In this document: positions 14,577 through 22,909 of the stretch, in pieces
Layout: the number at the start of each line of letters is the position of its first letter
Numbering within the stretch: position 1 is the first letter of the stretch
From: Granulibacter bethesdensis
GTDB taxonomy: Bacteria; Pseudomonadota; Alphaproteobacteria; Acetobacterales; Acetobacteraceae
Direction: 5' to 3'
Assembly (NCBI RefSeq): GCF_001889525.1
Contig: NZ_CP018192.1
Coordinates: forward strand, 434,001 to 498,000
DNA length: 64,000 nt
Notes under the pieces: generated by a model
The model's input: the letters and a program-made list of their open reading frames with translations, nothing else
Database searches by the model: none
Told to the model about the DNA's origin: nothing
Made by a program: the position numbers and the translations under genes

Positions 14577-16139
14577 ATGGCTGTACCTGCTTCTTCTGCC
14601 GGCCCCGCTGCGCGCTGGTATTTGTACTTGCGCGATCTGACAGGCTGGCGGGCTGATGGCACTGGGGCTTTGGCCGGTGCTGCGGCGGCCCTCGCCCTGC
14701 CGCCCTTCTTCTGTATTCCTCTTTTGCTGCTTTCCTTTCCCACCCTGATGGCGCTGATCGGAGGGGCGGCTAATCGGCGTGCGGCGTTCAGGCGGGGCTT
14801 CTGGTTCGGTTTTGGGCTCAATGCCGCCGGTTTGTATTGGATTACAGAAGCCATTCTGCTGGAGGCGGCGCGGTACTGGTGGTTCGTGCCGATTGCGGTG
14901 CCCGGATTGTCCGCCCTGATGGCTCTGTTCATTGCCGCCGCCTGTGCATTCGCCAAAGGTTTTCTGCGTGGCCTGCCCCGTCTGCTGGCCTTTGCCGCCG
15001 CATGGACAGCAATGGATCTGCTGCGCCAGTTCCTGTTAACCGGCTTTCCATGGAATCCACTGGCCAGCATTTGGGCAATCCCCGGGCTAGCCGGAGATAT
15101 CATGCTCCAACCGGTTGCCTGGATTGGCACACCAGGTGTGACTGCGTTGACAGTGTTTCTGGCGTGTCTGCCGGTGCTGCGTCCTTTTGCATGGGGCGTA
15201 GGGGTCTGTGCCATGGTGGTGTGGGCTGCTTTGGGGTGGATGCATCTGTCTGAACATCCGGACCGGGCCAGTGCCCTCAATGTGGTGCTGGTGCAGGGGA
15301 ATATTCCGCAGGGCCAGAAATTTGACCGGCGTTTCCTGCGCACAACGTGGGACACTTATCTGCGCTTGACCCGTGAGGGCGTGGAGGCTGCGCATAAGGC
15401 GATGCCTGGCGATCCTGTGGTTGTCGTCTGGCCTGAAACAGCGAGCGTCGCGCTGTTGGCTGATGATGCAGCTGCGCGTCAGAGCATCGCCGAGGCCGCA
15501 GAAGGCAATCCGACCCTCATTGGCTCCGTGCGGTTTGGCGAAGATGGTCGTCCCCGCAACAGTCTGATCGCGATGGATGGCCAAGGGGGCGTTCAGGATT
15601 TTTATGATAAATGGCATCTTGTTCCGGGCGGTGAGTTTGCGCCGGGCTGGCTGCCTTTCGCGGTGCAGCTTGTGCCGGGTGGTGGCTTTGTCCCTGGTCC
15701 GGGACCACGCACCCTCGACCTGCCCGGTCTGCCGCCTTTTGCGCCGCTGATCTGTTATGAGGCCATTTTTCCCGCACAGATCGTCAATGAGATCCAGCGC
15801 CCTGCCTGGATCGTGAATATCACCAATGATGCATGGTTTGGGCAGTCGACAGGACCACATCAGCATCTTGCCGCTGTCAGGATGCGTGCGGTGGAGGAAG
15901 GGCTGCCGATCATGAGGGCAGCCAATACCGGTATTACCGTGGGCTATGATGCATATGGGCATCAGGTGGCGCGTATGAATCAGGGGCAGGCCGGTTTTCT
16001 GCTGGCCAGGCTGCCCGGCCCGTTGGCCCCTACTTTTTTCAGCCGATACGGACTGATCATTCCGGTCTTTTTGGCGATCCTGCTGCTATTGGCGGCCATT
16101 ATTTGCGGGCGCCATAAAATCCGAGCATGGCCATTATGA
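14577..16139 (+). CDS. lnt: Apolipoprotein N-acyltransferase Lnt
   Basis: A 520-residue inner-membrane enzyme that N-acylates the lipoprotein N-terminal Cys. Six or so hydrophobic segments occupy residues 20-220, followed by a periplasmic nitrilase-like domain and a final membrane helix. The catalytic triad is visible: Glu in VVVWPETAS, Lys in DKWHLVPGGEF and Cys in PLICYEAIFP. The start is uncertain: ATG 14577 is used here, but a TTG at 14559 overlapping the olsB stop is possible. It lies directly downstream of olsB in what may be one envelope-lipid operon. Confidence 0.93.
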   Translation: MAVPASSAGPAARWYLYLRDLTGWRADGTGALAGAAAALALPPFFCIPLLLLSFPTLMALIGGAANRRAAFRRGFWFGFGLNAAGLYWITEAILLEAARYWWFVPIAVPGLSALMALFIAAACAFAKGFLRGLPRLLAFAAAWTAMDLLRQFLLTGFPWNPLASIWAIPGLAGDIMLQPVAWIGTPGVTALTVFLACLPVLRPFAWGVGVCAMVVWAALGWMHLSEHPDRASALNVVLVQGNIPQGQKFDRRFLRTTWDTYLRLTREGVEAAHKAMPGDPVVVVWPETASVALLADDAAARQSIAEAAEGNPTLIGSVRFGEDGRPRNSLIAMDGQGGVQDFYDKWHLVPGGEFAPGWLPFAVQLVPGGGFVPGPGPRTLDLPGLPPFAPLICYEAIFPAQIVNEIQRPAWIVNITNDAWFGQSTGPHQHLAAVRMRAVEEGLPIMRAANTGITVGYDAYGHQVARMNQGQAGFLLARLPGPLAPTFFSRYGLIIPVFLAILLLLAAIICGRHKIRAWPL

Positions 16140-16284
16140 GCGGCCCAAAGAGATAATCGCACAATAGTTTCTGGATAAGATTTATTTTTTTATATTGCCT
16201 ATCAACATAACAGACTTGAAACCGATCTGTGTTCATATGATGTTCGATAGTTTCCACTTTGTAATGTGAAGGCAGATTATCCAG

Positions 16285-16743
16285 TTGTCGGAAAGTCACA
16301 TCGGTATCGGCCAGAATTTTGAAAAAGATGGTCAGCCCAATGCGCTGGATCTTCACGTGGGCAGGCGGATTCGTCTTCGGCGTGCTTTTCTTGGTGTGTC
16401 CGAGCAGAAACTGGGTGATCTGATCGGTATCAGCGCATCACAGATTCAAAAATATGAGACAGGCACCGTACGGGCCGGAGCGATCAGATTATTTGATCTG
16501 GCCCGCGCCATGGATGTGTCGATCAGCTTCTTTTTCGACGAAATGCCGGAGCAGGAAGTTGCCAATCATGGCGTAGCCGCTATCTCCCGGCTGGGCGGGT
16601 TTGCGGAACCTCAAGAGGGCTTTGGCGATGGTGATACCATGCGGCAGGAAGCGCTGGAGCTGATCCAGGCCTTTTTCCGCATCACTGATCCGGCCGTGAG
16701 GGAACGTATTCTGGAACTGATAAGATCACTGTCGAAAGAGTGA
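16285..16743 (+). CDS. XRE family helix-turn-helix transcriptional regulator
   Basis: A 152-residue regulator with a Cro/C1-type HTH at residues 27-82 (VGRRIRLRRAFLGVSEQKLGDLIGISASQIQKYETG). The C-terminal half (LELIQAFFRITDPAVRERILELIRSL) resembles the regulator domain of SinR-like alphaproteobacterial proteins. No ATG lies upstream of the HTH in frame; TTG 16285 is taken as the start, with a GAAGG 12 bases before it, though a later GTG is possible. The upstream 145 bases are markedly AT-rich compared with the neighbours. Its target is unknown; hprK follows on the same strand. Confidence 0.85.
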   Translation: MSESHIGIGQNFEKDGQPNALDLHVGRRIRLRRAFLGVSEQKLGDLIGISASQIQKYETGTVRAGAIRLFDLARAMDVSISFFFDEMPEQEVANHGVAAISRLGGFAEPQEGFGDGDTMRQEALELIQAFFRITDPAVRERILELIRSLSKE

Positions 16744-16821
16744 TCTGTCCACCTCATATGTAAGCGGCATGACTGTGGAACGGGCTTCCCTCACGGCGAT
16801 GAAGGTTGCAAAGTCCTTCCT

Positions 16822-17298
16822 ATGAATGCATCGGTGCAGTTTCGGGGCCAGAGATACGCAAGCTGTGCTGCAAGGCCGGAGATGGATGCGGCATTCCCGC
16901 CTCCTGCTGTACTGATTATCGGACCGGCAGGGGCGGGCAAGTCAGATCTCCTGCTGCGCCTGATGGATCGCGGTTTCCGGCTTGTTGCTGATGACCGGGT
17001 TGATATATGCGATGGTCTTGCCAGCCCGCCGGCGGCGCTGGCCGGGCTGATTGAAATCCGCGGCCTCGGGATCATGGTATCTTCCTTTATACCGGTGGCG
17101 AAGCTGTCGCTGGTTGTCTCGCTGGAGACGGAGGAACGTCTGCCATCCCCCCGCCGCGATACTGACCTCGACCTTCCCTTGATTGACATTAATCCTCGCG
17201 CTGCTTCCGCGCCCTGTCGTGTGGAATGGGCTCTTGAATGCGCGTTGGGGCGCCGTGCCAGCAGGGCAGGTGCCTTCGCGCGGGAGGAAGCAGTATGA
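16822..17298 (+). CDS. hprK: HPr kinase/phosphorylase, short alphaproteobacterial form
   Basis: A 158-residue protein holding only the C-terminal kinase domain of HprK. The P-loop GPAGAGKSDLLLRL lies near residue 35, followed by LVADDRV and the signature EIRGLGI. The roughly 130-residue N-terminal domain of the Gram-positive enzyme is absent, as in other alphaproteobacteria. It would phosphorylate HPr on the regulatory serine (Ser50 of the HPr encoded at 18712). The stop overlaps rapZ (ATGA). Confidence 0.9.
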   Translation: MNASVQFRGQRYASCAARPEMDAAFPPPAVLIIGPAGAGKSDLLLRLMDRGFRLVADDRVDICDGLASPPAALAGLIEIRGLGIMVSSFIPVAKLSLVVSLETEERLPSPRRDTDLDLPLIDINPRAASAPCRVEWALECALGRRASRAGAFAREEAV

Positions 17299-18269
17299 GC
17301 ACTGACCAATACCGCAGGGTGGTCGTGATCACCGGCCTGTCCGGCGCAGGCAAATCTACAATCCTCCGGGCTCTGGAAGATGCGGGATATGAAACGGTGG
17401 ATAATCCTCCGTTGCCGCTGGTCCATGACCTTGTGGCCCGAGGGGAAGGGCCTCTGGCTTTCGCGGTGGATGCACGCAGCCGTGGGTTCACCGCGGATGG
17501 GCTGGCCCTGGCCATGGAACGCATGAGGCAACTGCCTGGTGTCAGGGCGGATCTGGTTTTCGTGCGGGCTGATACGGCGGCTCTGCTGTCCCGCTATACG
17601 GAAACCCGCCATCGCCATCCGCTGGCTTCAGGAGTGGGGGTTCGGGATGGCATCCGGGCCGAAGAAGTCCTGACCGCATCACTGGTGGATGTGGCGGATC
17701 TGGTTGTTGATACCACCGATCTTCCGGTCACAAGGCTGAGGGCAATGATCGCCGAACGCTATGGGCCGGAGGAAACCGGGCAGGGAATGGTCGTATCCCT
17801 GATTTCCTTTGCCTATCCCAAGGGATTGCCGCGGGAGGCCGATCTGGTGCTGGACGCACGGTTTCTGCGTAACCCCCATTACGATCCCACCCTGAAGCCG
17901 CGCACCGGTCAGGACAGGGATGTGGCGGCCTATATTGAAGCAGACCCGGATTATGCCATTTTCCATGACAGGATCGATGCGTTGCTGAGGCTTTTGCTGC
18001 CGCGCTTCGTTCAGGAAGGAAAGAAATATGCCACCATCGCCATTGGTTGTACCGGCGGACGGCATCGTTCGGTTCATCTGGTGGAGATGCTGGGTGAAGA
18101 GTTGCGCGCTCAGGGCTGGTCCGTCCTGCGTACGCATCGGGAATTAGGAATCAGTGATGATGCTCCGCAGGCGGGAACCGCCAGAGCAGCCTCTGTCGAT
18201 ATGAGTGGAAGACCGGAAGAGTACGGCAGCCCACAGGCGCCGGATGCACTCTCCCACACAACATCATAA
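17295..18269 (+). CDS. rapZ: RapZ family RNase adapter / nucleotide-binding protein
   Basis: A 324-residue protein with an N-terminal Walker A motif GLSGAGKSTILRALEDAGY (about residue 14), DNPPLPLV, VDARSRG, and the C-terminal signature AIGCTGGRHRSVHLVE. E. coli RapZ (324 codons scale) recruits RNase E to the sRNA GlmZ to control GlmS and binds glucosamine-6-phosphate. GlmZ is not known outside enterobacteria, so the alphaproteobacterial role is open, but its place between hprK and EIIA is conserved. The last 30 residues are polar and poorly conserved. The start at 17295 overlaps the hprK stop. Confidence 0.93.
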   Translation: MSTDQYRRVVVITGLSGAGKSTILRALEDAGYETVDNPPLPLVHDLVARGEGPLAFAVDARSRGFTADGLALAMERMRQLPGVRADLVFVRADTAALLSRYTETRHRHPLASGVGVRDGIRAEEVLTASLVDVADLVVDTTDLPVTRLRAMIAERYGPEETGQGMVVSLISFAYPKGLPREADLVLDARFLRNPHYDPTLKPRTGQDRDVAAYIEADPDYAIFHDRIDALLRLLLPRFVQEGKKYATIAIGCTGGRHRSVHLVEMLGEELRAQGWSVLRTHRELGISDDAPQAGTARAASVDMSGRPEEYGSPQAPDALSHTTS

Positions 18270-18282
18270 TGGAATACATGCC

Positions 18283-18687
18283 ATGATCGGTTTGGTTCTG
18301 GTGACGCATGGACGGCTCGCGGATGAGCTGCGCCGCGCCATGGAACATGTGGTTGGCGCGCAAAGCAGCGTGGTGACCGTGTGCATCGGCCCTGATGACG
18401 ATATTGAGGGCAGGCGCTCTGATATCCAGGCCGGGATCCAGCAGGTGGATAGCGGGGATGGTGTCATCCTCCTGACCGACATGTTTGGAGGTACGCCCAG
18501 CAATCTGGCCATTTCCATGATGGACCGACCGGGTGTCGAGGTGATCGCCGGTGTCAACCTGCCCATGCTGGTCAAGCTGGCGAAAATCCGCTGCACACAG
18601 CCATTATGCGAGGTGGTGGAAGGGGCTCAGACGGCCGGGCGTAAATATATCGCTGCTGCCTCCCATGTACTGCACGGCTGCCGATAA
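18283..18687 (+). CDS. PTS EIIA component, mannose family (ManX-like)
   Basis: A 134-residue EIIA-Man domain. The phosphorylatable His9 is in MIGLVLVTHGRLADEL, and the family signatures VILLTDMFGGTPSN and VIAGVNLPML are present. No EIIB, EIIC or EIID partner is encoded in the window, so this EIIA is likely a regulatory phosphate acceptor rather than part of a transporter. It lies 13 bases after rapZ and 24 bases before the HPr gene. Confidence 0.93.
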   Translation: MIGLVLVTHGRLADELRRAMEHVVGAQSSVVTVCIGPDDDIEGRRSDIQAGIQQVDSGDGVILLTDMFGGTPSNLAISMMDRPGVEVIAGVNLPMLVKLAKIRCTQPLCEVVEGAQTAGRKYIAAASHVLHGCR

Positions 18688-18711
18688 ACAGAACCACAGG
18701 TAAAACGCGCC

Positions 18712-18993
18712 ATGGAAAACTCTGTGCTCAGCCGCCGCCTGACTGTCTGCAACCGGCGTGGCCTGCATGCCCGTGCAGCTGCCAAATTCGTCACGCTGGC
18801 AGAACGTTTTGGGGCTTCGGTGGAAGTGGGGAAAGATGGGCAGTTCGTCTCCGCCCGTTCCATTATGGGGCTGATGATGCTGGGTGCGGGTAAGGATTCC
18901 GAAATCGAGCTTCGGGTCGAGGGCTGGGATGCCAAGGAAGCGCTGGAAGCGCTGACCGAGCTGGTCGAGGCTGGTTTCCATGAAACAGATTGA
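18712..18993 (+). CDS. ptsH: Phosphocarrier protein HPr
   Basis: A 93-residue HPr. His19 in RRGLHARAAAKFV is the site phosphorylated by EI, and Ser50 in SARSIMGLMML is the HprK target. Presence of both, with hprK four genes away, means both phosphorylation states are possible. It is slightly longer than E. coli HPr (85 residues). The 3' end overlaps the EI gene by 14 bases, indicating translational coupling. Confidence 0.95.
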   Translation: MENSVLSRRLTVCNRRGLHARAAAKFVTLAERFGASVEVGKDGQFVSARSIMGLMMLGAGKDSEIELRVEGWDAKEALEALTELVEAGFHETD

Positions 18994-20794
18994 GCCGCCT
19001 TTGGCGGGTCCGTGTTCTGCTGATTCGCTTTCTGCCGGGCCCTCTGGTCTGGGGCAGGATATTCGGCTGGAAGGGATTGGCGTCAGCCCTGGCATTGCCA
19101 TCGGCCCGGTTTTCGGGGTGGTGGAAATCGAGGCTCCACAAGAACGGCGGGACATTCCCGCGCATGAGGTGGAGCATGAGCGTGCGCAGCTTAGCCGTGC
19201 GGTAGAGGAATCCAGACGTCAGCTTGAAAAGCTGCGGCAAGGGCTGCGGGAACTGCCGGAGGCCGGGCAGGAGGAATTATCGGCCCTGATCGATGTGTAT
19301 CAGCGCATGCTGGCCAATTCACGTCTGGTGCGGGGAGCGCATCGGCGGATCGAGACCGCGCTGGTCTCCGCCGCGACAGCCGTGGTGGATGAGGTCGAGG
19401 CGACTGTTGCCGCCGTGCTGGCCCCCGGCGGAGAATGGGCAGAGCGCACCATGCGGGCCCGGCAGGCCTCGGAAATTCAGGAGGTAGGACAGCGTCTGCT
19501 TCGTACCCTTGCTTCCACGCCATTTCGCAGCTTCAAGGCCGCGCCGCGCGGGGCAGTGCTGGTGTGCGAGAAGCTGCGCCCGTCCGATGCGGCGCTGCTG
19601 GATCCGGCCATGATCGCAGGCGTGGTGACGGAGGAAGGCGGTGCGGACGGGCATGTGGCGATCATGCTGCGTGCGCTCGGGATTCCCTCTGTGCTTGGGG
19701 TTCCGGCACTGATGCATACGATCCGGCAGCTGACTTTGCCGGGCCTGGTCCTGAATATGGTGCTGGACGGAGATCAGGGTGTGGTTACGGTCAACCCATC
19801 CGACCACACACGACAGCAAGCGAAGCAGGGCCTCGCCGCCCATCAGCAGGAAACATTGGTGCTGGCTCAGCTCAGCCGCCTGCCTGCCGTGACGACGGAT
19901 GGCGAGGCAGTGATATTGCAGGCGAATATCGAATTGCCCGCCGAATTACCCCAGATGGTGCGGGCCGGTGCCAGTGGGATCGGACTGTTGCGGACCGAAT
20001 TCCTGTTTATGAACCGGGAAAGTCTGCCCGATATCGCAACCCAGATAGAAACCTATTCCCATGTGATCTTGGCGGCAGAGGGGGAACAGGTCACGATCCG
20101 TGTGCTCGACTGGGGTGGCGAGAAAGAAAGCGAGGCTCTTCGCACCGCCGGTCTGTTGCGCAGCGAGACGGAACATAATCCGGCGCTGGGTCTGCGGGGG
20201 ATCAGGCTGTTGCTGGCCCATCCCGAGTTGCTGGAAACCCAGTTCACGGCGATTTTACGGGCATCGCGTGGGGTGAAGGCAGAAAGCTGTGTGCGTATTT
20301 TGCTGCCGATGATTACGACCTTGCAGGAAATGCGCGAGGCACGGAAGATCTACACCCGGATTTTGCGTCAGGAGGCATGGGATGGGGCTGCCCTGCCGTT
20401 GGGGGCGATGATCGAGACGCCAGCCGCGGCCCTGATTGTGGAGGAACTGGCGAAGGAGTCGGATTTCCTGGCGATCGGCACCAATGATCTGGCGATGTAT
20501 ACGTTGGCCGTTGATCGTGGGGATGCGGGGCTGGCGGGTCTATATGATCCCCTTCATCCGGCCTTGCTGCGCTTGATTGCCGCCTGTGCCATTGCGGCGG
20601 CGCGGGCCGGTAAATCTATGTCACTCTGTGGCGAGATCGCGGGTAATCCGGCAGCGATTCCTGTTCTGCTCGGGCTTGGTTTCCGGCAGTTCAGTATGGG
20701 GGCGGGTGCAGTGCCGCGTGTGAAAAAGGCGATCCGGGCCACCTCCCTTGATCAGGCAAGACGTGCCGCTCAGGAAGCGCTGACGATCATCTGA
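18980..20794 (+). CDS. ptsI: PTS enzyme I (phosphoenolpyruvate-protein phosphotransferase)
   Basis: A 604-residue EI without a GAF domain. Residues 27-170 form the HPr-binding region (GIGVSPGIAIGPVF). The phospho-histidine is His225 in TEEGGADGHVAIMLRALGIPSVLGV; the usual residues before it are TS, here DG. The PEP-binding half shows GIGLLRTEFLFM, LGLRGIRLLLAHPELLETQ, GAMIETPAAALI, AIGTNDLAMYTLAVDR and the acid-base Cys in SLCGEIAGNP. It starts inside the HPr gene and closes the regulatory PTS cluster. Confidence 0.93.
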   Translation: MKQIEPPLAGPCSADSLSAGPSGLGQDIRLEGIGVSPGIAIGPVFGVVEIEAPQERRDIPAHEVEHERAQLSRAVEESRRQLEKLRQGLRELPEAGQEELSALIDVYQRMLANSRLVRGAHRRIETALVSAATAVVDEVEATVAAVLAPGGEWAERTMRARQASEIQEVGQRLLRTLASTPFRSFKAAPRGAVLVCEKLRPSDAALLDPAMIAGVVTEEGGADGHVAIMLRALGIPSVLGVPALMHTIRQLTLPGLVLNMVLDGDQGVVTVNPSDHTRQQAKQGLAAHQQETLVLAQLSRLPAVTTDGEAVILQANIELPAELPQMVRAGASGIGLLRTEFLFMNRESLPDIATQIETYSHVILAAEGEQVTIRVLDWGGEKESEALRTAGLLRSETEHNPALGLRGIRLLLAHPELLETQFTAILRASRGVKAESCVRILLPMITTLQEMREARKIYTRILRQEAWDGAALPLGAMIETPAAALIVEELAKESDFLAIGTNDLAMYTLAVDRGDAGLAGLYDPLHPALLRLIAACAIAAARAGKSMSLCGEIAGNPAAIPVLLGLGFRQFSMGAGAVPRVKKAIRATSLDQARRAAQEALTII

Positions 20795-20852
20795 TTGTTC
20801 ATGACGCCTGTTATCGGGTCTGATCGTATCAGCGTATCAGAAGGACAGGGCT

Positions 20853-21785
20853 ATGAAAGTGGTGCTCGATGTCGACCGTCTGCTGCGGGAAGGGCAGATC
20901 ACACCGGGGGAGCGGGACAGGCTGATCCGGCTTGGCAAGGTCCAGACAGGGTCTCTGTTCGTGAACGTGCTGGTCGGTTTCGGAGCGGCTGCGGTGTGCG
21001 CCGGGTTGTTTGCGCTGGCGCCTGATCCGCTTCTGGGCCTGCTCATGGGGGTGGTTGCCATCGGGGCAGCGGTGTTGCTGCGGCATGAGCGGGCGCAGCA
21101 ATGGGGCATCCTGTCGGATATTTTCGCTCTGCTCGGCGTGTTGACCACCGGCATGAGCCTTTACTGGATTGGCCAAGGACCCTCTTCAATGCTGCTGCTG
21201 GCGCTTTGCTGTGCCGGTGGAGCCCTGTTCGCCCGTAGCGCGATGCTGAGCGTTCTGGCCGTTCTCGCCTTGGCGGCCTCGCTCGATACCTCGTTCGCTT
21301 ATGTGCATGCCACCTATATGCTGGGGGTGGAACGGCCGGCACAGACGATTCTGGTGTTTACCGGTCTTGGCCTTGCGTTGCTGTTCGCCTCGACCCGTGT
21401 GTCGCCTGTGCTGGAGGGTGTGGTACTGGCGGCCGCCCGTTGTTCGGCCTGGATGGTCAATTTTGCTTTCTGGGTCGGCTCCCTCTGGGGAGAGGAGCAG
21501 ATGCTGTTCAATGATAACAGGGGTGCAGTTCTGTTATCCGCCGATACTTTCAGTATCGGCTGGGCCTTGGTACTGGTGGCTGCGGCTGCATGGGGGGCAT
21601 GGAGCGGTCGCCGCTGGCTGATCACCACAGCCGCGATTTTCGGGGCGATCCATTTCCAGACTCAATGGTTCGAGCGTTTGGGGGCGACCCCGACCAGCGT
21701 GTTGACGGCAGGCATTCTGACATTGCTGCTGGCAGCATTGCTCTGGCGGGTGCTGTACGCCCGCAAACCGTCAGTGCCTGCATAA
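20853..21785 (+). CDS. DUF2157-like integral membrane protein of unknown function
   Basis: A 310-residue protein with a cytosolic N-terminus that looks like a short SHOCT-like helix pair (LLREGQITPGERDRLIRLG, residues 10-28) followed by about eight to nine hydrophobic helices. This layout and LSDIFALLGVLTTGMSLYWIGQ match the DUF2157 family. No enzymatic motif is visible. It lies 58 bases after ptsI on the same strand but with its own GGAC-type start region, and is convergent with the adenosine kinase gene. Confidence 0.65.
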   Translation: MKVVLDVDRLLREGQITPGERDRLIRLGKVQTGSLFVNVLVGFGAAAVCAGLFALAPDPLLGLLMGVVAIGAAVLLRHERAQQWGILSDIFALLGVLTTGMSLYWIGQGPSSMLLLALCCAGGALFARSAMLSVLAVLALAASLDTSFAYVHATYMLGVERPAQTILVFTGLGLALLFASTRVSPVLEGVVLAAARCSAWMVNFAFWVGSLWGEEQMLFNDNRGAVLLSADTFSIGWALVLVAAAAWGAWSGRRWLITTAAIFGAIHFQTQWFERLGATPTSVLTAGILTLLLAALLWRVLYARKPSVPA

Positions 21786-21818
21786 GGCGCTGACGGTTTC
21801 TTCCGATAACGGAGCGTA

Positions 21819-22775
21819 TCAGCGGGACAGGGGACGCGGACCGATCTGGGCGATGATTTCCGCTGCGGCCCGGCTGCCCTGGAGGCCGCAGTTTTTCAGA
21901 TCCTGTCCCTGTGCGAAGCTGGCAAGGAACCCGGCTGCATAGGCATCGCCCGCACCGGTCGTATCCAGCACCTTCGTGGAGACAGCCGGAATCTGGATTG
22001 TATCTGAACCGTGAAGAATGACGCTGCCAGCCTCGCTGCGGGTCAGGGCAGCGAGTGCTACGTCAAGCCGTGCCAGTTCAGCGGCTTCCTCGAATGTATT
22101 GCGTTCGTACAGCGAGGTGATCTCCGTTTCATTGGCGAACAGGATGTCCACGTGCGGCAGCAGAGCAAGGAAACCATCACGATGGCGATGCACGCAGAAT
22201 GCGTCGGACAGGGACAGGGCTACCTTCCGGCCCGCCTCATGCGCGGCAGTGGCGGCCTTGCGGAAGGCTGCCTGCGCAGCCGGCGGATCGAACAGATAGC
22301 CTTCCAGATAGGTGATGGCGGAATCAGCCACCAGAGACGTATCCACATCCTCGGCGGAGAAGGTGACGCAGGCACCGAGATACGTGTTCATGGTCCGTTG
22401 CCCGTCAGGCGTGACGGCGATCAGGCATCGCGCGGTTGGCGCGCCGCCCTGAAGGCTGGGAGTGGGGAAATGCACACCGGTTTCCGTGATATCGCGGCGG
22501 AATGCCTCCCCCAGTGCGTCGTCTGCCACTTTGCCAAGGAACGCAACCTTGATCCCCATGCTGGCAGCCACGGCGCAGGTATTGGCCGCAGAGCCGCCGC
22601 TGACTTCCGTGCCACGGGGCAGTGCCGCATAAAGTGAGGCTGCCTGTTCCGCGTCGATCAGCGCCATGCTGCCCTTGTGCATGTCATGGCGACTGAGAAA
22701 GGTGTCATCGGTCAGCGCAATGACATCGACGATCGCGTTGCCGATGCCGAGCAGGTCGAAGCGGGGTGCAGTCAT
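21819..22775 (-). CDS. PfkB family sugar/nucleoside kinase, adenosine kinase-like
   Basis: A 318-residue ribokinase-fold protein. The start MTAPRFDLLGIGNAIVDV is chosen because GGAG lies 9 bases upstream, although the frame is open 24 codons further. PfkB signature 1 is GGSAANTCAVAASMG near residue 60 and signature 2 is DTTGAGDAYAAGFLASFAQG near residue 270, with the catalytic Asp in GAGD. The FDLLGIGNAIVD start, GQRTMNTYLGA and ANETEI fit the adenosine kinase subgroup common in alphaproteobacteria. It would phosphorylate adenosine to AMP in the cytosol; another nucleoside or sugar is possible. Confidence 0.85.
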   Translation of the reverse strand: MTAPRFDLLGIGNAIVDVIALTDDTFLSRHDMHKGSMALIDAEQAASLYAALPRGTEVSGGSAANTCAVAASMGIKVAFLGKVADDALGEAFRRDITETGVHFPTPSLQGGAPTARCLIAVTPDGQRTMNTYLGACVTFSAEDVDTSLVADSAITYLEGYLFDPPAAQAAFRKAATAAHEAGRKVALSLSDAFCVHRHRDGFLALLPHVDILFANETEITSLYERNTFEEAAELARLDVALAALTRSEAGSVILHGSDTIQIPAVSTKVLDTTGAGDAYAAGFLASFAQGQDLKNCGLQGSRAAAEIIAQIGPRPLSR

Positions 22776-22909
22776 GCGGAGAGGCTCCAGAATGTCCATC
22801 AAGGGGCGGCGGGCGACCTGCCCGATACCGACGCTCGCAGGTATCACCGTGAGGGGCTTGCCACAATGGCGGTCTGGTCAAATTGGCTTCTCCGGCGGAC
22901 TATCCGCCT

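Noticed and set aside
16099-16356. A minus-strand 85-codon frame covering the AT-rich gap before the XRE gene
   Set aside because: It overlaps the ends of lnt and the XRE gene, has no recognisable domain and no ribosome-binding site.
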